Below, piece after piece: positions 1 to 12,700 of a DNA stretch of 64,000 nt. The stretch lies in assembly GCA_018389105.1 (NCBI GenBank), contig JACATO010002186.1:2928501-2992500 (forward strand). Direction: 5' to 3'. How positions within the stretch are numbered: the first letter of the stretch is position 1; each line of letters begins with the position of its first letter. Under the pieces are notes generated by a model. It made no database searches and was not told where the DNA came from. It saw only the letters and a program-made list of their open reading frames with translations. The DNA is from Nautilus pompilius (Eukaryota > Mollusca > Cephalopoda > Nautilida > Nautilidae). Both the position numbers and the translations under genes were made by a program.

Positions 1-229
1 TCAATTTTGAGATTAACAAATATATTGGTTAACTATGACACATCAGGTCAAAATATTGAAATAGAAAAATATAAATCGATGTTAGAATTGAAAGAATTTT
101 AGTTAAAAAATAGGCACAAACTAATCCAGAATATTCTTATCATTTCATTTAGAATACCATACAAACGAAACAATGACAGACACAGGTTTATTTACATTAA
201 CTGATATCAGTAAATGACACATTCTTCCT

Positions 230-967
230 TCATGGATTAAATTTTTGTTTGTAGGCTTTTCTGGAGTGCTTCATTTCCAGACAGTCTTTTTTAATACTCC
301 AACAGTAGTCGGCCATCATGTGAGTATCCCACCTTCCTTGGTATCGCTCCTCCATAGCTTGTATATCCTGATGGAACCTTTCACCTTGCTCATCATTTAT
401 GTCACCTAGATTTTCAGGAAATTTATCAAGATGACTGTTGAGGAAATGAACCTTTATGCTCTTGTTGCAACCCAGATGACAAAAATTCTTAAGCAATGTT
501 TGAATAAGATCTTTGTAATTTTCAGCTTTTTTGTTTCCCAGGAAATTTTTCACATTGGCCACGAAAGAATTCCATGCTCTCTTCTCCATATCATTCATGC
601 AGCTTGTAAAATGTTGATATCTCATCAGTTTTCTGATTTGTGGTCCGTCAAACACACCAGCTTTTATTTTTTCATAACTGAGGCTAGGAAATGTTGTGCA
701 TATGTACTTAAAACAGTCATCTTCTATGCTCAGAGCTTTAGCATGCTGCTTCATTAGACCTAGTTTGATGTGGAGAGAAGGAAAGATGATTTTTACCCGA
801 TCTACTAATGGTTGGTTTTTGATATTTGGTTCTCCGACATCTAAGCATGTTCTCACCAGCCAGTTCTTCTGAGTCCAATGCTTGTCCTTAGCTCTACTGT
901 CCCACAGGCACAAGAAACATGGATATTTCGTGTATCCTCCTTGTTGACCAAGTAAAAAGTTAACCAT
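230..967 (-). pseudogene. transposon-derived ORF, C-terminal part of an unclassified element protein
   Basis: An uninterrupted 245-codon minus-strand ORF. It looks like a multicopy protein family seen in many animal genomes, recognised by a 'YTKYPCFLCLWDSRA' segment, a 'PQIRKLM' segment, 'KVHFLNSHLDKFPENLG' and 'DEQGERFHQD' near the C-terminus. The family behaves like a mobile-element protein. I cannot name its superfamily or catalytic residues. The Met at the start is internal to the homology: the frame continues a few codons upstream (FVPRDLK-like) and then decays, so the N-terminal part is missing. There are no introns and no visible terminal repeats. It could be a recently inserted truncated copy or a domesticated gene. 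I favour a truncated copy because degraded hAT pieces lie next to it. Confidence 0.5.
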
Positions 968-1066
968 CTTAAGATCCCGTGGAACAAAAATTTGACATGA
1001 TAGGCAAAAACCGATTTTATTTTTGAAATCAGCGCCCCAAAATTAGCTAAAAACAAGTGTCAGATC

Positions 1067-2118
1067 TTAGTCAGCAGGAAAAAAGTGAAAAAATGTTGGC
1101 CAGTGTAATGAGAGGTGTTGCATTCTTCTGACCAGCAACTTTTGCGATCTCAAAGGGCTTTTAAAGGCAACAGCTTCTTCAGCTAGATTCCATTGACTTG
1201 GAGTTAGATTTAGAATTTTATGGTCTACTGCATATGTCACAATTGGGCGTCTTTGTTCAGTATTACATTCTAACATGTAACGAAATGTTCCAGCAGGAAA
1301 ATGCAGTATAAGTCTTCAGTAGTTTCTGACGGTCATTTAACTTTTGTGAGGCAGCAGGAAAATGATGTAAATGGCAAACTATTGCTTGATTGATACAAAA
1401 GATTTCCTTAAATTGCTGATTGGCTAAATATGGCATCATTAATGCATATAAAACAAGATAGTAATGGTAATCTGGTTTGAGAAGTCAAGCAATCATGTTA
1501 GCAACATTCTTTCTAAGCATTAAACAGACTTTATCCAGAGGTACTTCAACTTTCTTAAAACCAGCCAAAATTTGCTCATCTTTGTGGTTGGCAATTCTGA
1601 AAATGGAACCACATTTAGGATGCCTCTGTTCCTAATGATGGGTCAGACTAAGAATCGGTGTTCTAATCATCAATGTTATAAAAGCATTTCCTTTTGTAGC
1701 ATCTTGGGATTTTTGGAAAACTGTGTTGTACATATCTAGTATCACTGTTTGACTGAAAAAGTTACAAGGTCTATTATACTTAGGAGACAACTGATTGAGC
1801 AGTTTGCAACAACTTAGTAAGGTTTTAAGTCAGCAGCAATTATCTCCTATTCTCTGATGTCCCGCAATCCTCTTTTTTCATATTCATTTGTTTATTACAA
1901 CCTGACCTGAGTTATTCAGGTTTCCTTTTTAGCAACAGCAGCAGAGGTAGGTCTCTTATTTGCTGAAGCAGTTCTGCTTTGCATTTGATTGCATGTTTAA
2001 TTTTTAAGTGGTTTTGTAAATGTCTTTGTAGTTTTTCTTGATTGCAAAGCTTGCATTTAGTTTTGATGGAATCTTTCTGAATCCCAAAGTAATTCCGTGC
2101 AGTGCTTTTTGAAGACAT
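1067..2118 (-). pseudogene. degraded hAT (ZBED-like) transposon remnant
   Basis: Two minus-strand pieces read in the order expected for a hAT transposase. Positions 1912-2118 encode a BED-type zinc finger: Met start, CKLC, then two histidines spaced H-x4-H within 'NHLKIKH'. Positions 1067-1276 encode a stretch with 'LTPSQWNLAEEAV', typical of the hAT core region. The DNA between them is full of stops. The catalytic D/D/E residues and the C-terminal dimerisation domain were not found, so the copy is dead. Ends and the 8-bp target duplication were not located. Confidence 0.5.
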
Positions 2119-3138
2119 CTCTATCTTTAGAATATCTATGCCTGGTTAGTTATTTGGAAATGGGCAGTGTGTCAGTGGTCAGCCTACTACAGTTCTAATT
2201 CCCTAATTTCTCAGCTAAACAGCATCTGAAAAAACTGACTAGCTCCGATATTCATTTAAAATAATGATCAACCACAATATACTCATAATTAGTTAATTAT
2301 TGTAGTGGCACTAACAAAGGCTGCTGTGATGATCACTTCCAGCTATAATAAAAACATCAATGTTTACTGTTCTTAGGCTAAAGTCAGCCATTCGGTTGTG
2401 ACCACAGTACACTCCCATCAGTTATCCCTTATACTGCACACACAACCTGGATTAGGATTAGAGAAACTGGATCACATTGGCAACTTGATTATTCAGTTAA
2501 TGTTTTAAAAGTACAATTACTTGATTTTGCAATTCTTGATCAGTAAGTTTTCTTTATATCAAAGCAATATATTGGCAAAATGTTGCAATACATCACAAGT
2601 TCTCAAAGTTAACATGAACTGAGCATTAATTAGGTGTTTTTACTCTAATTTTCATTAGCGGGTACATTTTTATTGTTAAGATTTTGAGCAAGCAAATAAA
2701 ATGTGAAGTTTCATATACATGTCTGTCTTAGTGGGGGAAGGGGGGCAAGTCCTTCAGATCTATTTATTTTCTTGTGATGATACTCTGTAACAGAAATAAA
2801 TTTCTGTTTTCCCAGTAGAAGCAGAACAAAAATCCTGTTATGAGTTTTACTTATAGGCCAATTATCTTACCTGATTGATCAGGGCATCTTTCTGCTGCTT
2901 TGCACAGGCCCAGAATGTGCGGTTTTACTTGAGCTTTTCCATCATAGTTTCAAGAAACACTGGGTGGGTTTTACTTGCGCGTGGTGAGCACCCGTGAAGT
3001 TGAGCAGATCAGCAGGTGATTGCAGGCCAGAAGAGGCACAGTGTGCTGCTCTAACCTGAAACCATGACGCACAGCCTTGTTGTGGCTTCAGTCCATCTCC
3101 CGTGCCAAATGTATACCATACTTGCAATTTTACCTTCC

Positions 3139-3282
3139 CTGACAGTGAAAACAAAACTTGAAATTATTAGATGGCTTGAGAGAGGCAAGTCTACTGCCTC
3201 CCTCAGACCTGTGTATAATTTGAATGAACCTTTGCAACAGTTAGCACACCAAGCTGCTCAGAAACACCTGATAGCCTGTTGA
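3139..3282 (+). pseudogene. possible pogo/Tigger-type (CENP-B-like) helix-turn-helix fragment
   Basis: A short reading frame contains 'LTVKTKLEIIRWLERGKS' followed by 'TASL'. This resembles the first helix-turn-helix of CENP-B/Tigger/jerky transposases. The match ends after about 30 residues and no DDE domain follows. It lies in the DNA upstream of the first visible Nup155 exon and is not in frame with it, so it is unlikely to belong to that gene. Confidence 0.3.
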
Positions 3283-3777
3283 TGATACCAAATAGCCCTG
3301 TAAAGTTATCTCCACTTGTTGTGATGCTGCCGGTAATGAGGGACTGGCGGTGGAGTTGGACCCTGATTAACTTGGCACCACCCACTTTCTTTGACTAATA
3401 CTCCAACCACATCCAACACCATCTTGTCTCCTCGTGTAAATCATCGCCACAAAATTGAGTACACTTTTTTGTGGTTGGAGTGAATAAGGTGCGGCCTTTA
3501 GGAGGTGTTGACACATCCCTACTTTTTAACCCATATTCATCTGACAGTCTGTTTTCTTTTTAAGGGATAAATCACACACCATCAGGAGGATTGGTGACTG
3601 TGGTAGATTGTAATAGGTATTTGACAAAATAAAGGACCAGCAAAAATAGATTAAATGAGCTGTTAAGATTGATCACTTGGTATTGCAGTAGTTAAGGGAA
3701 TTGGTTTTAAAAACAACTGAATTAAAAGGAAGGGGTTATTTTATGGTTTGTTTTTTTTTTTTTTTTTTTTTACAAAG

Positions 3778-6700
3778 GGAACCCATATTCTCTACAAGAT
3801 GAGACCTGTAGATCAGTTGCGACATCTGCTGCTGCTGTGTCAGGGACCAGATGCTGATGAAGTGAAATCTTTCTTTAGGCTGCATAAGGTTTGTTCACGT
3901 CAGTATATGCTTAACTTCTATCAGACAGATCGACCAACCATCTACCTGACCAACTGCTGACACTAATTAGAGTTTTGCTTGTTTTTAGGTGGACCAAGCC
4001 TGCGCAGCCTGTTTGATTATTGCTTGTTCAAGGTTGGCCACTGATCAAGAGGTGAGTGAAGTAAAGTGACCACCTTTCCAATGGAAAAGTCTGTTTTTGT
4101 GCATCATACTCTGCACATTTCACTTTACATATATCACACACATGGGTAATTTTGTTTTTGGCTTCAAGGTCATCTGTTCTTCATTCTGTTGTGATTATGA
4201 AAATTTGGATTTCTAATATTTGATTCACCTGTATTTATTCAGAATTTATAAAGACCAACATTTGGCAGCTGGTGGTTGACTGCTTAGTTTTCAAAGGAAA
4301 ACTTGTCTTTCTCATTGTCATTAATCTTTGATCAGAAAATCAAATTGTGTGCATGGGTTATTAGATTAGCATGCCTGTTTAATTCCTGGACCAGAGAGAG
4401 AGAGAGAGAGCTCAGAGGTTGACCTACAGCAGTTTTGTTGGCAGTGACCGAGATGAATAACTGTTTTGTATCATCAGTCCCTGCGGGTGATCTCTGAATG
4501 GCTGCTTTTTTGCAGTTGGTTTTCCTTTGGTCACTTTTTGAAATTTTTACATGGAAGCATTATTGTTCATTATCCAGCTCTACACTAAAGCATTTTAAAT
4601 AGGCGAAGTCTGAGCTCAAGAGTTATTTGATGGTTTTGTCAGAATTCAGGTTTCATCTATCAGTGGTGAGTTTTTAATTGACATTTACATCTGTTTTGAA
4701 GTAATTGAATTCCTAGCAGTTACTAGACTTAGTAGCCAACATTTCTACCTAGTAGTGGGACATTACAAAGCTAAAATATTATGTGTAGAAAATATTTTAT
4801 TACTGCTCTGCTGCTAGAATTGCCTGCTAAACCTTTACCATTTCTTGCATTAAGATGATAGGAAATATTGAAATGGATCCTGTGTGCCTACAATTTCTAT
4901 ACAAATTATTTATTTTAGGTTGGAAATTGGGCTAGAGCTGCATTTTCTAAATATGGTGGAGAACCCCATTTCAGTATGTCTCCTATCGAAGGTGGAGTAA
5001 GTCACAATAATGTGACTAATGTTGGAATATCTCCCTATTTATCAAGTAAGTGGTTTTACGTATGTATATATGAGGATAGATAGTGTCTAATTCTATTTGA
5101 GTAAAAGTGTTTAATATCCTTTAAAAGCATGCATTATCTTAGTTGTATTAACTAAATATTTTAAAAAATTAAGGCTGATGCTTTAACATTTTTCTTGTAG
5201 CCATTATAACAAAGTTTTAGGAAAATGTGTAATTGAGATGAAACTTAATATTGTTTTACTTATGTCTTTAGTTTTTTTTCCATGAATCAACAGATTTTTA
5301 AAAATCCACAGTAAAATAGTTTGGTAGCTTCACTGAATCTTGCATTATTTTCAGATTACAGTTCTCCCAGTCAGTTCAGCAGCAGCACTATGTACAACCC
5401 AGGCACCCACTACAATACTCTGTCTGGGGCATCATTACCTGGTCCAGGTAGGTCAGTCTTGGGTTTTATCACCAACAAATTCTACAAGTAAGTTACTCAG
5501 GGTTATTTATCTTGTGTCAGAATTATTTATCTGAATAATGAACTAGATACATTTCTATGTACTGTCAACTTATTTTTGGTTTACCAGTCTCTGCAAGTGA
5601 GTATTGCTGCAGTTAATCTCTGGGAAGCCTTATTTTGTGCCATGAGGAGCCTGGCAGGGAAATCCTTATTAAATTTTGCTATTTATAGATGTGGGTGGAA
5701 ACCCACTGATGATGAAGAGTGAGAAGAAACAATGTCAGGGAGTATGCTAGACTGAGCTGACCTCAACCAGTGACCTAACTTGGGCACTCAACCTTGGCAG
5801 TCAAGTAGACAGTTTTAAATGTTAACAATCTGCTACTCTTTCTACCTTTTGTTACTTAGTACTTTAAAATGGGTGGGTGGGAGAGAACTACTCTCTAAAT
5901 AGTAATTAAAAAAATTATTTTAAACAGAATTCAATTTTTCCTGTTACCTGTTAAATCAAACACTAGCATCACAAGTACAACTTTTTGTGGTTTTATTATA
6001 TTGAAGTTGGTGCCATGTTTTAATACCGACTTGTAGGTGTTCACCCTGTTCAGATGTCCACGCCAACATCTGGATTTCTCAACCATCAGCAACAGCAACA
6101 GCAGGCAGCATATCACTCAGTAACCGGCCGGAGCAGATCGGGTTCATCTGGCCACGAAATAGTCTTTTCTGGTAAACACAATGGAATCTGTCTCTACTTG
6201 GCCAGGATTCTTAGGTAAGTGAACTGAGTAGTTGAGTCTTTTCAGTTTGTCGTGTTGACTTGGTTTTTTTTTTTTTTTGATATAGCAGCTGCATTTAAAA
6301 ACAAAAAAAATCTAATTGAAACTGTTAATATCCTGTTTGGATGGGGAAAATAGAATGCAAGACATATCCTGAAATGAATAACAGATTTGAGAAAAAAATT
6401 TGTTGGTGACAATTTTTGCTTGAAAGCTTTCCCCATACTGTAATTTAGGAGAGGGCTCTACTTTCTCATAAGGTTCGTGGGCTTTTTTTGGTTCAAATAT
6501 TATCAGTAATCTTACACTGGAAAAACTGCCCAACAAAAACAGGATGCTGTACTAGTGCAACTTTGCCTACATATCAGAATTTTTTACTGGTCTCGTGTAG
6601 AAAAATCTTCACAAGTGATTAATTCATTTTCATCTGTATTCTAACTTCAATTGCTCCAACATTTTTACTCTGTTCTTGTTTTCCTTAGTTGAAAATGGAC

Positions 6701-9700
6701 ACAGATTTTACCATTGTAGAACTAGGATTTTTTTTTCCTTGTGCTTTGCTAGTTTTCTTCATGTTAAATTACCTTCATTTTTTTTTTTTTTTTGCACTGC
6801 ACCTCTCAGACTAAACCAAACTACAGTTTTATTTGTTGTCATAAAAAATCAATTATGGTATTTACTAATAGCAGAACAAAACAAAACTTACAACTCATTT
6901 TCTCTGTGAAGATGCTGCTACTCGTCAAGCATCACCATGTAGCCTGCTGTGTGGTGTCTAAAGCAGCCTAGCTCTACCCTGATCTGTCAGTGGGAATGCA
7001 GATGTAGATTTTTAAATGAGATGCCTGGACTTTAAAAAATTTCTTTTTCTTATTTGTTACAAAAATCTGAGCAGCAACAGCTTTCTAAGTTGGCCTTTTA
7101 CAGAAACTTTTCTTTTAGTCCTGTAACAGACTCTCTTTTATTTCTGTGACTTTCCATGTTCTGTGAGATATCTCATTTCACTGCTTACAGACCTGTCTGG
7201 GACTCTGTCGTCACAAAGGATTACCCATGCAAGACAAAGATGGGAACAGTGAACTACGTGTGTATTAATCATTGACCCTTTGATAATTGCCATAGCTGAA
7301 CAATTTTTTTTTTAACTGCAGACGTACAGTAATATTATCTATTTATCTTTCTTACCGTGTTACCCTGCATACACTTGCATGCTAGTGTGAGCGGAATTCT
7401 TCTTATTTATAGGATTTCAGAAATCGAAAAAACGACCCGGACGCACTTGCATGCAAGGGTAACTCCAATTTACCAAAATATTAAAAAATAAACGCAGCAG
7501 TTAAGCATGGAATGTGCAAAAAGGTAATTGTAAGTTAGATAAAGTAAAACAAAATGATTACATTCTGATTTGTTTTCATGTATAAATGAGTGCATAAGTT
7601 ATTCAGGTTACTAAATCTAAATTACTCAATGTCATCTAGCAAATTGTCATTGTCCCCTTCTTCACTGTCATCATTAGAGAGTTCATCTCCGTCGTCCTCA
7701 TCGTCGCTTTGATCCGACTGCTCCTCATCATTAATGTCCTTCATTTCTTGGAGAGAGGCATTGACTTCTTTAATAACATCATCTGGTTATTGAATGAGCA
7801 TTTATTGATTTGAAGAAGGAAAAAGATTTATCCAATCACTTGATAGACAATCGCAAAAACATGCAAACCAGTTTTAAGGTAAAGTAAATACCTTTCCCTC
7901 TAAAAACATTACGGAAAATAGCACAATGCCAAGATTGTCGCCCCTTTTCATTTCAATTTGATAGTTTTGTTACCAGTAACCATATCTACCAATGTTCTTG
8001 GAATCCAATCATCGATGAAACACTAATAACCCGAAGAGAACTCAGAAATTCTCACAACAACTGTGCAGTATGTGTTTTTAAGAACAATCAAATTATTGAC
8101 CACATTCCTAGAGGCATATCCAAAGCATGCTCGAATATTCTTTGTGTGAGCGGAATTTTGGATGCGAAAGTCACAGGAAGAAGGAAAAATAAGCGGCATG
8201 GGGACTAGAAGTTCCAATCGCATGTTATGTGAAAGGACCAAAAAAGCCAATGGAAAATGCTCAAATGTTAATAAATGAATATTTTCAAAGATGTAAATAT
8301 AAATAAATTGAAGTGTTTTCATTTTCTAAAAATATAATCTGGATACACTTGCATGCGAGTATATCTGGGGTGCAGGTATATGCAGAGTAACGCAGTAAGA
8401 GCCAATTTGTGTTGATAAATTCAGTAGTAATCAACTGGATGTTTAAGTATTATTTAATATCTTAAAGCTTATTAACTTCATTTTTTTTTTTAAGAAAAGC
8501 AAAAAAGTCTTTTTCAACTTAGGTTTTTTTGAAAGAACTTTTGCATTTACATTTTAGTTATTAGCAATGGCTTGAAAATCTGTTTCAGCTGGTCAGCAGG
8601 TTTAGTGGAGAGGAGTTGGAACATCTCCTAAACATGGTCAGAGATGTGGCAGCTTTTGTTAACTCTCAGATACTAAACTCTCCTATAACAGCTGACAGGT
8701 ATGTACTTGAAGATTCCTCATCTCTTATCCTGCTAACCCAAAAAGAATAATGCTTAAGGGTGTGCACTATCCAAGTAATCTTGGAAACGAGATACTTCCT
8801 TTTAGCTTTGGGAACAAATTTTTTTTTTGGTTTTGTTGTATGGTAAGCTGCTGTTAAGGACTTGCTACATTAACCTGTTGACTGTTAGAGCAGTTCTGAC
8901 ATTTTTCAGTATGTCCAGCGGAGTTCCTCTCTCTTTAAGACTGATGGGTTTGCAGTATGATGGGAGAGCTATGGATGATCAAACAAGAAATCAGTTGCTA
9001 AGTATGATAAATTTTATAATCTCTTGTCTGTAATATTACACTACACAAGCATCTGTCACTAAACCTTTTCAGCCAATAGGATTTTTATAATAAATGAAAT
9101 AAAAAATCAGTCTTTGAAATGCATTCTTTCTGCTAATGCACACGTTTTGATGCTGACAGGATATGTATATTTTTTGCTTATCTCTAGTTATGATAGTTGA
9201 AATGAAGTGAAATTTGTTTTATTCTGTATTAAGCAAAGGAAAATGAAAGTAATTTAAAACGTAAAAAAAAAATATGCAAAATTCACTTTTTAGAATCTAA
9301 TGTAAATGAATATGAAAGTTTTTTTTGCTGTCTATCAATCTGTAAGACATTGTGGCTGAGCAGTATAAAGATAATGATTTTTCTGTTCTTAGTATTCAGT
9401 GAGTATTGCTGAATCCAGAATATTTAAGTTATTTATTGTCAATATCAGTTGCTGCTGTACTTAGCTATTGAAAATAAACACACTGAGCGGTGGAGCGTTT
9501 CCCCCCACAGATTTCATGTCCCAGGTGAGTTCAGCCAATTTGGAGCTACTCACAGCTGTATTGTAGTTGGGCTTGGTTGGTTTCTCGTTTCTCGGCTGCA
9601 CATGCTGTACGTAACTCAAATTTGTCTTCTGTTCTTTGTAGCCGAATGTCAGAAGATGGAGCGCACGTCCTTAGAAAACTTGAAAGACCTGATAACTCAA

Positions 9701-12700
9701 GTAGAACAGGTATTAGGGCTGCTCAAAGTTTTGGTTGATCATCAGTTCCATGTGCTGGCTAAGGCTCTCATGCAGGTGATTTTTTATTTTATGACAATCT
9801 CTGAATAATCCTAGTATTATCGCTGAACCTTAAGTTAATTGACCACAGGATCAGTTTTTCCACCTCATCACCTAAACTTGCATGTTAGATGGATTGTTTA
9901 AATTAACAAATACAGTTTACTTTTCATTAGCTGGATTAGCACCTGTAGATTGTTTATACTATTTCAACTCTGGTTTTTATCATTATTTTAGGATCATCAA
10001 AACTTACTAAAGACAATGACTTTCAAGCAAATAGTGATCAGTGGAAAAGAGGTAGGTTATCTCCCACTTGCAATGTGATCAGGAAGACAACTGTTTATGT
10101 TTAGACATAAAAGATCTCAAAATTGTGTTGTTCTTAATTACTGATGTGAAATCTTTTTGAAACATTTCTCAAACCCTGACTTAGTTTCATTATTTCTATT
10201 TACTCTCCAATCATGTCCTGCAGATGTGCAGTGCACTCATACAAACTCTCATTGAGCGCTACTTAAATGACCACACAACCATCAGTGTCATCAGCAACAT
10301 GCTGAGAAAGGTGTGTCCTCGCCTGTACAGTAGAGATGATGAAACTTGCTCAGAGGTGAGTTCTATACAATATTATTAAATTAAGGTAATTTTTTTCTTG
10401 TACTTTTATTACCTGCAACAATCTTAACGGTTGCTTTGAAAACAAGTACAATATATGATTTCCCTGGTTCTCATCTAACAACATCTACTACAGAGACAGT
10501 AGCTGAATAAGTATGTAAGAGGTAAAACATTTAAAAGTATTTTTTGTGTATGTTATATCGCTAAGCTTGTCTTTCAAATATTTGCTTTGTGTATGATATC
10601 GAGTTACTTAATATTCAGGTTAATGAACTGCTTCATGCTGCTAGGATAAACCCAAACCAGATGGAGAAGAAGCAGCAGCTGAATGAAGCTTTAAAAGTAA
10701 GCGAAATGATGATGGGTGATTGAAGCGTGTGTTCGTGTGTTCTGAAAGTAATGTGGGTGAGTTTTCTGTCAGAGTAGCTGTGTTAATGCTGATTTAATTG
10801 CTGACAAATTACTGTCTTGGAAATTCAATTTAATGAGCTGTAGCTGTTTGTGCAAAATATCTGATATCTGGACTGCTTCCAGCTCTATAAGGCAATGTCA
10901 CAGCCACTTCAGCTGTCGGAGGTGTGCGCCCAGCTGGCTGGAGCTCAGTACTATGAGGGCATTGTCGACTTGTGCCTGTCCGTGGCTCAGAAAAGGGATC
11001 CACAAAACATCGCCCTGTATTACCACATGAACAGAGACCGGCTTGAAGACACACAAGGCATGCAGGCTTACATGCAGAGGTAAGAAAGATTTCCTTTTGG
11101 AGATTAAACAGAACTGGCCTGTCTTTGGTTGCAAGGGGATATGCATATACTATACAAATGGTAATTTCTGCCAAAATTTATCTTTTTTTTTTAAAAAAAT
11201 AAAAACGAAATAAGCAGATTTTCGGGGTTTGTTTTTCCTTTGGCTGTTTCTGAATATTTAGTAGTGTGGGGAAGCATTAACAGCTTATTTGTCTTTCATT
11301 GATGTAAGAACATTTTTGGCAATAATAATAATAATAATTTGGTTGTGATGTCTATAATATGGTCCCTGTCGAATCATCATTTCTACAATTCTTGTGGTTG
11401 GAGACCTGGTCTGTTGCTTATGCTGAAGTTTATAGTTGTCGTCGCTGACTGATAACTTGTGATCTGTTAGAAAGACAAAGATTTGTCAATTTTGTGGTAA
11501 ATGTTTGGTCGATGAAAGCTAACACTGCCTGGCTTGATGTATTGTGGAAAGGAAGCTTGTTCTAGATCTGCCTGCAAACAAAACGATGATTAACCCTTAA
11601 GCTGTAGCAATTGTAATCATCCTCCTTAGCGTTCGCCGCTAAACTGTCATCCCACAACTAGCGATGAATCTAATAGTCTTCTTCAGATCCTGCCTGCTGC
11701 CATAGAGTTTTGTTCTGAGGGGAGTAGCTGTTGGCCACATTTTCCGTCTCTCTCCCTCCAGAAGTGAACATCTCTGTAGAATGTGTTCAGCTGTCTGATC
11801 CTCTTGACCGCAGGAGCAGGTTGGTGAAGGTATCAGCTTAAACTTTTGGCTCATGTGAGCATTGAGGCAATTGTGTCCAGTTCAGAGTCTCAGCAGAGTC
11901 ACTTGTTGGTCTCTGGACAGTAGGTGGTAGTCATCCCTTTCTGTCTGTGGCCCAAATAATGCTCTGATGATGATCCTCTTCTTCCGAAAGCTAACACTTT
12001 TGTCTGGTTGGTCTTCCTGTTCACCAGCTTTTGCTAGCTCATCTGCTTTCTCGTTCCCTGGTACTCCACATTGGGCTGGGATCGACTGGAGGGCCGCTCT
12101 TCTGGTTCTTCCAACTAACTGTAGAGCATTGGCCAGATGAGGAAGCTTATCATTCTCCATGGCCTGAAGAACGGAAAAAGCATCTGTGAGGAAGACCACT
12201 TGGTGACATTGATCTGCTGATGCCAGTATCATGGAGGTGGCCTGCTCGAGGGCTTCAGTCTCTGCACAGAAGTTTGTGCAGTATCTGCTGGTGGCAACAC
12301 TTGCAGTTGTGGTCTGACCTCCAGGATACTATCAGGATGCCAGCACCCCCATTGGCCATAGCATTAATTGCTGACCCATCTGTATATACATGAATCCATG
12401 CTTCTGACAGGTATTTCTCTTCAATCATGGCCAAGGTGAGAGCTGCTCTTCGCACAATGTCATCCTGTCCTTCCCCTGGTATGACAGCGGGAATTGAAGT
12501 GTGGACTTTGATGTCTGAATGGTCTGAGACCCACAGTTCTGGCTGTTGGAAAGGAATCAATGAGACTGTCTCCTTTGGCAGGTCTTCATGATGTTGTCGA
12601 AACAGTCTTTTGTTCTCATGTACAAAGCTGCTGCTCTTCAGTTGGTTCTTGGTAAGACTGTTCAATTTCTGCTTCATGGGATGGTCTGGCAGACATTTGT

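Noticed and set aside
9510-9523. A 14-nt mini-exon (acceptor 'cccccacag', donor 'gtgagt') between Nup155 exons 8 and 9
   Set aside because: Including it shifts exon 9 out of frame, and skipping it gives a gap-free 40-residue alignment to the remembered vertebrate Nup155 sequence.
10830-11174. Minus-strand ORFs over Nup155 exon 13
   Set aside because: They are antisense shadows of a confidently assigned exon.
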